The translations under genes and the position numbers were made by a program. From Linyphia triangularis (taxonomy: Eukaryota > Arthropoda > Arachnida > Araneae > Linyphiidae), in the NCBI GenBank assembly GCA_963978545.1, contig OZ021722.1, positions 108,836,442 through 108,900,441 on the forward strand: 64,000 nucleotides of DNA. The letters are read 5' to 3'. Positions 57,300-64,000 of this stretch are shown here, in pieces (the stretch's first letter is position 1; the number at the start of each line of letters is the position of its first letter). Under the pieces are notes generated by a model. It ran no database searches and was not told the origin of the DNA. It was given only the letters and a program-made list of their open reading frames with translations.

Positions 57300-59838
57300 T
57301 TATTCATTTCCATTTAAATCGGATTAAAAATATACATTTTTTTTATGTATATAATGTTTTCAAAAATGCCAACAAAATCATTATTTTTTTTATTTTTTTA
57401 TTTTTCAGTAGAAATAATGAACACATTGAATGTTCTCTCTTTTCTTCATTAAACATTTATACTAGAAACTTCAAAATGAATATGTATACAGGATTTACAA
57501 ATGTTATGATGAATTGAGAGACATTTTTAATTTATTTTAAATAGTTTTCTGATACATAATTTTTAAGATAAATGCGTCTTGCTCTTAGAAATTTCTTGAA
57601 ATTAAAAACATTTTTACTAAACACATCCATCAGTTGCAGGTACTTTGAAAATTACTTATGCTATACTTGAAGCTCTTCGTTAGATTCAGATAAGTTCATA
57701 TACTTGTATTGATCAGTTTAAAAACTGAATAAATACTTGTTTATCTTTCACAAAAATTAACACCCTAGTGTTTAGTAAAATCGATAGTTATGGATTTGTT
57801 TAATAGGATTTAGTGCGAAATCATATAAACTTTTATGTACGATCACCGTCTACTTCTTCCAAACTTAAATATGTACAGGAATAATTGTTGAATTGAAGTT
57901 ATTAATATCACCTTCATAGAATTGGAAAACAAAAATGAAGTGTGGATGAAAGATTAGCCTTTGTACATCTGCAATGTATAAGAAATATTCTGTAACCGAT
58001 AATCTGTAAATGATTATTTTGCACAACATCTCTCCCTGGTGGAAAGGCTATACTTGCTATAGTGTTTCAATAATTCTAGACTTTAGTTCTTAGCTTTGGC
58101 ACGGAGTATACATTCCTGCTAAATATTTTCTTTTTCCATTCCTTTCGGATGTTCAGGAGCTGTTTCTTCCCTTTTCTTCCGTTCTGGTCAGGGTTACTTC
58201 GCAATGACGAGTCTTCGATGACATGTCTTCGGACACGTCGGATATCTTTGGATAGATTGGCGATTTCTTATTGTATTTCCATACCTTAACTCTAATCTGC
58301 AACACGTATTTGCTATTTCGTACACCATTGTACAAATCTATTAATTGTGCTGCTTCAAAAATAACAATTTCAATGCATGCAATTTCTTTACTTAGCATTT
58401 TAATTTCCAGATTTTAGCAACCACGAAAGATGAAGACTCTTGCCATAAAATTCCTCGACATTTTCACAACTGGATAGATTATACATACTACAAGCGTGTG
58501 GCTCGAAATATCGTAATTCGTTCCACATCGCGGCTCTGATTTTATAGATTCTTTGTGGGATCGTACGGATTTAATTATATATGCGCTTATTAAAAAATAA
58601 AATACAAAGTGGTTAATCCTTAACAGAAACAATGGCTGTCGAAATAGCCAGTAGCCATTTCAAATTTGTCGAGATCTTCTAGTTCTGATACTACATTGTT
58701 ATTATTTATAGAGTTAGTATGAGATTGGAAGATGTTTGGCTGTCTTAATTGTTCTAGGGGATATCCTGGGAACTTTGTGGTTTACGTGTTGTAATACAAC
58801 ATCAATAAGATGTTGTTTTATATATGTTTATATGTTACAACTTTTTTTTGGTATCCAATGTATGCGATACAGTAGAATTACCTCTTAATATTGATGGTTA
58901 GTTCAACCCGTATAAATGTTTTTAGTAAATATGAACCGCAATAACACTTGTAGCATTAGACTGATGATTGAGACTGAGGTCTATTATTTGAAACTAATAT
59001 CGAAGTATAGGCAACTTTTTCCAGTCGTTTCTAGACATAGAGTTCGAATTCAAATATACTAGAGGATAGTTCAGTGATTCAGTGGATTCTTTGGATAAGT
59101 ATTTTAATTGTCTACATCTTCGTACAGATATGAGTTACCAGCATTTTTACTTTATACTTAACAGAAAAAATACTAATGGGTTTCAATGTATTCTTCAGTG
59201 TATATTTATTTTTTTGAATTTATCATTCTCACATAAAATAAAGGTTATAGATTAGCTGGCAATTCAATTTTCATGATGCCGCAATGTCTGCTGAGAAAAT
59301 GGTTCAAACCTGAGCAGTCACTTTAGAACGTCTAGCACAACTAAGAATGTCTGGATGATGGTGGGATCAAATGAAGAAGTATCCATAACCAGATAGAATA
59401 TAACTTTTGTAGCTGGTATCTCTTCCATTTCTTTTGATTGTATTGTGTTGATAAACGCCTCCACAACCTGAAGTGTATTGAATTTTACTGGGACTTCATG
59501 GCAACAACAGCTTAGGAATTTTTTAGAGAATATTTATCAGATACTGCTGATAATTTTTAGACGTCATTGAAAGAAGGACAGACGAAATTTTACAACTTGT
59601 ATGCTCTCTCACGATCGACTAGATAATGGAATGAATTCACAGGTTAAAAAACATCGACCAAGGGCTTTCATTTTACGCCAAACATAGGCATTATTTTAGA
59701 AAACTGATCCACATCAACAAGTATGTAGGATACTATATTGATGACTATCATATCAAAAAACTTACTTATTCTTTCAAAGTACCTCAGTGGAGACGATTGT
59801 TTGGTTAAAATAAGAAGAAATATTGTTTTTTAAATTAG
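56074..59838. other. Presumed first intron of the plus-strand gene
   Basis: A+T-rich with T-runs (57271-57298 is almost pure T). No plus-strand exon recognised. A minus-strand open stretch of 71 codons lies at 59318-59533 and two shorter minus-strand frames at 58153-58632; none matches a protein I know. Confidence 0.4.
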
Positions 59839-59977
59839 AGGTGTGGAACATCGCACAACTTTCAATTACTTTATAATACTGACGTAAATTTGTGTCATTT
59901 ACCGTTTTTATATTTTCATCATTAATTTAGAAAAAATGGCCTGTTTGGCGATATATTTTTCGATAATTTTTAAATAT

Positions 59978-60012
<35 letters not shown>

Positions 60013-60500
60013 ACTCTCTGCTAAAATGGGAATTTTGATGATATACTTTTCGATACCTCTTATATTATCTTTTATTATAAGTGAAACTACTGGAAAAAGA
60101 AAAAAACGATTGCTGTTGAGGTATGCTCGAGGGAAGAGAACTCTGTGTTGAAGGCATTCGTTTTTCAACTTTTTACGCCATTAAAGCATTATAAAGGGAA
60201 TTTCGGAGTTGGGGATGTTTAAAACACCTTAAGACCACAGCGATTTTGATAAAAATCGTTAGAGCCGCTTTTAGCAATCATTGAAAAACAAGATTTTTTC
60301 AACGGCAAGTACCTTGTACGCATGCTCGATTTTGATGAAAACCTTAATGATAGATCCCATGGCCACCACCAACTCGCACACTAAATTTGAACATTCGTAG
60401 GTCAATTTATTCGGGAGTTATGCTGACCACATACACACAGACAGACATTTTTTGTAGATCACTTTTTTGAAATCAGAATGTTCCAAAACGTAGAGAAATG
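59839..60500 (+). repeat. Family G dispersed repeat, copy 9
   Basis: Family G from gaggtgtggaacatcgcacaa to gttccaaaacgtagagaaat, with a 33-base A run near 59979-60011. Contains ggaatttcggagttgggg and gggagttatgctgaccac. Confidence 0.82.
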
Positions 60501-62265
60501 CCAAAAAGAAAAGCTGCAACATTTTGATGATATTGCCATCAAATGCATTACAAATTTCATCAAATGTTAATTTAACTGCCCTCCTTTGCTTCCCCTAAAT
60601 CACCACCACTATATTTAATGGCTTATCACAGCTTAAAAAATAACGACAAAGAAATTTTTTATGATTTGCAGAAATTGGGCCTTTTTTATTCAAAGTGATT
60701 AATATTCTAACAACAGCTACCCATTATATGATCGTTATATTGATGACCTTATTCATCAAAAAAGCTTTAAGGGTATGGAAAGAACGACTTAAAAACTTCA
60801 TATATGCTTTTAACTCACTTTTATTTTATAAACCCCCAAAGTACGTGGCATAAACTGAAATTTTGTATTCAGCTGCAGAAGTTCGTTTGGACTCCAAACT
60901 AAAAGCAGGTAGAAAAAGAAACACAAGAAAAAAATATGAAAAAATAAATCAAGTGCGAATACTTACACGCTGAGGGTTCCGTACACGATTGCTCTGTGTA
61001 TAAGCACTCGCACTATCGCACATGAAATTTATGTTTTTTGTTTAGAACACAACATCACATGCGAAGGTACTTTAGAAACATGAGCACTTCATACTGTTTT
61101 CAGTGTTGACTTTGTCATCACTGAGGGTATTTAAATTTAGAATGGATTATTTTACAATAGAAATAATTTAATAACATTTATAATAGTTATTGAATCACCC
61201 ACAATTTGTTTTACAAAACGGTGTAAGAAATCTATTTGAAGTTTTAAAAGACGTCAGATACGAAACATTAAAGAAATTATGGAAACAATTTTTTTGGGAG
61301 ATGGGGGGGGGGAGGGGGAGGCAATAGCAGGCTACGAAAATGTTAATGAGGTCGCACGGCGTTCGAAATCAGATAATTGCACGTTTAACTCAATATTAAA
61401 GGTTTTTTTTTTTTTTTTTAATCTAGGATATTTTGAAAAACCATACAGTTTTACTGTAAGCTATCCTTAGTAATCTACCGAACATACTTTTTCAAATATT
61501 TCTACTCGAAAGATTCGGAATTTAGGGAAATTCAAATAGAGGGAGAAGGGGGGGGGGGGGAGAGATGGAAACGTTTTTTTGTCATATCTTAATAATTTAT
61601 TTGTATGAATTTATGAATTTTAGATATTTTGATTGATTAAAATAATTTTTTAAAAGTTATTTACTTACTTAGTTTTTCAAATTTTTCCACCTGTAAGTTT
61701 CGGAATTCTGAAGGGTCAGATGTACGAATTTCAATTTACAACGTTAAATATAAGATATTTAAAAAACACAATTCTCCTATAGACTATTTATAGTTATACA
61801 CCTAACTTATTTTTTTCAAATTTTTTATTTACATAAGACGTCCTTTCATTTTAATTTGAAGAATATACTATCTATATTGAACTATATTTTTGTAACTGTT
61901 CCTTAAAATACTTTTAGAGTGTTGCAGTTTCTTTACTCTTTTTGCTATAGACAATTGTTTCACAAATCATTTTTTCCGCTTAACAACTATTTAATTGTTT
62001 CCACAATTTACTTTGAACCCTGTTTATAAAGTTACTTAGTATTTAAAAATTTATTAGCTAAATTATTTTGATGTGAGATTATCTGAATGGGAATACTTAT
62101 TCGGAGTCGAAACATTTAAATAGTCAGAATCCTAAGGATGTATACCATATTGAACAATTGATTTATTCCATTTAAAACACAATTGTTTTGAAAATTAATT
62201 ACTGGCACAATTTTTATGAAATAAAAAGATTCGAAATCGGAGTATTTTCCTTTAACTTTTTCATT
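60501..62265. other. A+T-rich stretch without recognised gene
   Basis: No exon or complete element supported. Two G-rich runs are notable: gggggggggagg at about 61304-61316 and a run of about 13 G near 61548-61561. Confidence 0.45.
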
Positions 62266-62371
62266 TGTGGTCTCTTGTACAAAAAGAGAAATACAACACC
62301 TAGGCACTAGTGATTACTTTTGCATGTCTACGGGTCTAGGAGTTTCTGGTTCGACTCCCGTTAGTGCACAT
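62266..62371 (+). repeat. tRNA-like direct repeat, copy 1
   Basis: Contains aatacaacacctaggcacta, gtgattacttttgc and a B-box-like ggttcgactcc followed by cgttagtgcaca. Compared with copy 2 it lacks about 20-30 nt in the tRNA-like half. Confidence 0.6.
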
Positions 62372-62587
62372 ACATTTGCTTTAAAGTGGTGACTACAGGA
62401 CAACTGAATCATGCTGCCATCTATCGGCGCCTTCTGAAAAATACTACACGACTGCCATACAATCATCACAGCATCTTTGGTGATTCCCTGCCAAACGCAA
62501 CGCACTCAACTCTCTCACGCAACGCACTCAACTCACACGCAATCAACTCAATCGTTCGCCCCCTTCGCGACTCACAGGGAAGGGGCT

Positions 62588-62712
62588 ATGTGGTGTTCTC
62601 GAGTACAAAAAGATACATACAACACCTAGGCACTAGTGATTACTTTTGCTTAAGGGTTAGAACGCTTGTCTAAGGATCTAGGAGTCGCTGGTTAGACTCC
62701 CGTTAGTGCACA
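62588..62712 (+). repeat. tRNA-like direct repeat, copy 2
   Basis: catacaacacctaggcacta, then cttaagggttagaacgcttg (A-box-like) and ctggttagactcccgttagt (B-box-like), ending gtgcaca. It may be a tRNA-derived SINE head or a decayed tRNA gene. The 216 nt between the copies include a short tandem acgcaacgcactcaactc. Confidence 0.6.
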
Positions 62713-63417
62713 TTCGCTCAAAAATACCATTATACTCTTTTCTTTATTTTCATATCTTAAACAAGAAAAGTTACAAAAAGTCATTCTTTTTTTTTTGGTA
62801 TTAAATAGAAATTAGTATTATATTCTTGTTTTGAGGTTTTAAAAGCGAACATTAGTCTGTCCCTGTTCCATAGATCTAACGCTTTACTTTTTCAGACGCA
62901 ATTTATGATGGAATATTTTTTTGAAGCATATGAAATTTAATAATATAATAGGTCAGTAATGACACTTCATTAAGCTTTTATAAGGTAGTGAGAAGTATAC
63001 TTCCCCCCCAACTTCATTAATTTTTAAATGTCGATAGGAAGCTATTTAGACGTTGCCGTTTGTGCACATGAGAAGAAAACAAGATAGGTTTGCACAGATT
63101 GCAATATTCCACTATATGTTGATCCCTTTTTGATGAAATTTCATGGAAATTGATATAAGCATAAATTCTTAAATTCTTGAATACAAAATATTTAAAAATC
63201 AAATTAATATTATGTGAGAAGCTAAATTAATTTCTTTTTACAAATCAATCTTAATCCCAAAAATATTTCAACATATTACATTACTAGAAAAAAAATGGCA
63301 CTATAAAAGGATTAAAAAAGAATTTTAAAGCAAAATAATTGGCGGCTTTTTTATAATTAATTTTTTAAGTAACTGTAAGCAAGCTCATATTTTTTTTTAA
63401 ATGTCGTAAAAATAACA

Positions 63418-63577
<160 letters not shown>

Positions 63578-63744
63578 CATTAGTTATTCTGCCTGTCATA
63601 TAGAATGAAATTTTTTAATGAACTCTAATTAGTTACGTTATGCCTGTTACTAAATTTCATGTACTTCAAAGCAATACTCCGTCAGAAATTGTGTCTGAAA
63701 AATATAAAAGATATAACCCTTAAAAACAAAAAAATTTCAAAAAT

Positions 63745-63985
63745 CCTTTATATGCATTGTCAATTTTTACATTCATTATACAGCGCTGGTATCAAAAACA
63801 TTTCTATCGGAAAATGTGCGGCAACTTCGTTTCAAAATTTACTTATTAAAAAAGAACGTGAATTTATGCTCTGACATCCAAATATCCTTTATTTATTCTT
63901 ATTAAAGTAATTTTATTATTTATTTTATTAAAAAAATTTTGGCAATAGGAATGAGTTTCAACAATGATCGGTTCAATGCCATTTT
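63745..63985 (+). repeat. Dispersed repeat Q, copy 2
   Basis: Matches 1443-1680 in the same orientation (tgcattgtcaatttttacat, gtttcaaaatttacttatta, gagtttcaacaatgatcgg). Confidence 0.6.
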
Positions 63986-64000
63986 ACCGCATTTGGATGA

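Overview
This window is strongly A+T-rich animal DNA, most likely from an arthropod, though I cannot fix the lineage. The evidence is spliced genes with short exons and long introns, a Ty3/gypsy retrotransposon, a tRNA-derived SINE and dozens of small inverted-repeat (MITE-like) elements. No bacterial, organellar or CRISPR features are seen. Genes occupy little of the sequence. Most of it is introns and transposon debris, often nested.

Genes. (1) 1189-2367, minus strand: the first two coding exons of AMDHD2 (N-acetylglucosamine-6-phosphate deacetylase); the rest runs off the left edge. (2) 5610 to about 24365, minus strand: GCNA, a germ-cell acidic SprT-like zinc metalloprotease. It has a HEMCH catalytic exon, a C-terminal zinc-binding module and upstream short acidic exons that look like tandem duplicates of a two-exon module. 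All joins from 19912 to the stop keep frame; the extreme 5' end is tentative. (3) 46532-49753, minus strand: a small unidentified gene with one join unresolved. (4) 56022-56073, plus strand: the first coding exon of an unidentified gene, with a promoter-like region upstream and at least 3.7 kb of intron or unknown sequence after it.

Mobile elements. A young Ty3/gypsy element lies at 39009-44905 on the minus strand, with near-identical 467-bp LTRs and a 4-bp target duplication. It is inserted into an older repeat (family G) and carries gag, protease-RT-RNase H and integrase frames with frame defects. A diverged solo LTR of the same group (45595-46460) is interrupted by a hAT-like MITE that is itself interrupted by another foldback element. 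At 37361-37795 the same two elements are nested the other way round. Family G has about nine copies across the window. Other elements include a TTAA-flanked element, a SINE with 12-bp target duplications, pogo-like MITEs, and an element inserted into its own family.

Satellites. Three tandem arrays stand out. One is 13 x 222 bp (34231-37117), in which each unit is a near-complete hairpin derived from a MITE whose solitary copy sits 1.5 kb upstream. Another is 13 x 192 bp (50805-53290) with a three-unit higher-order pattern. The last is 12 x 71 bp (53551-54437). The first shows how a foldback transposon can become a satellite and is the most striking structure here.
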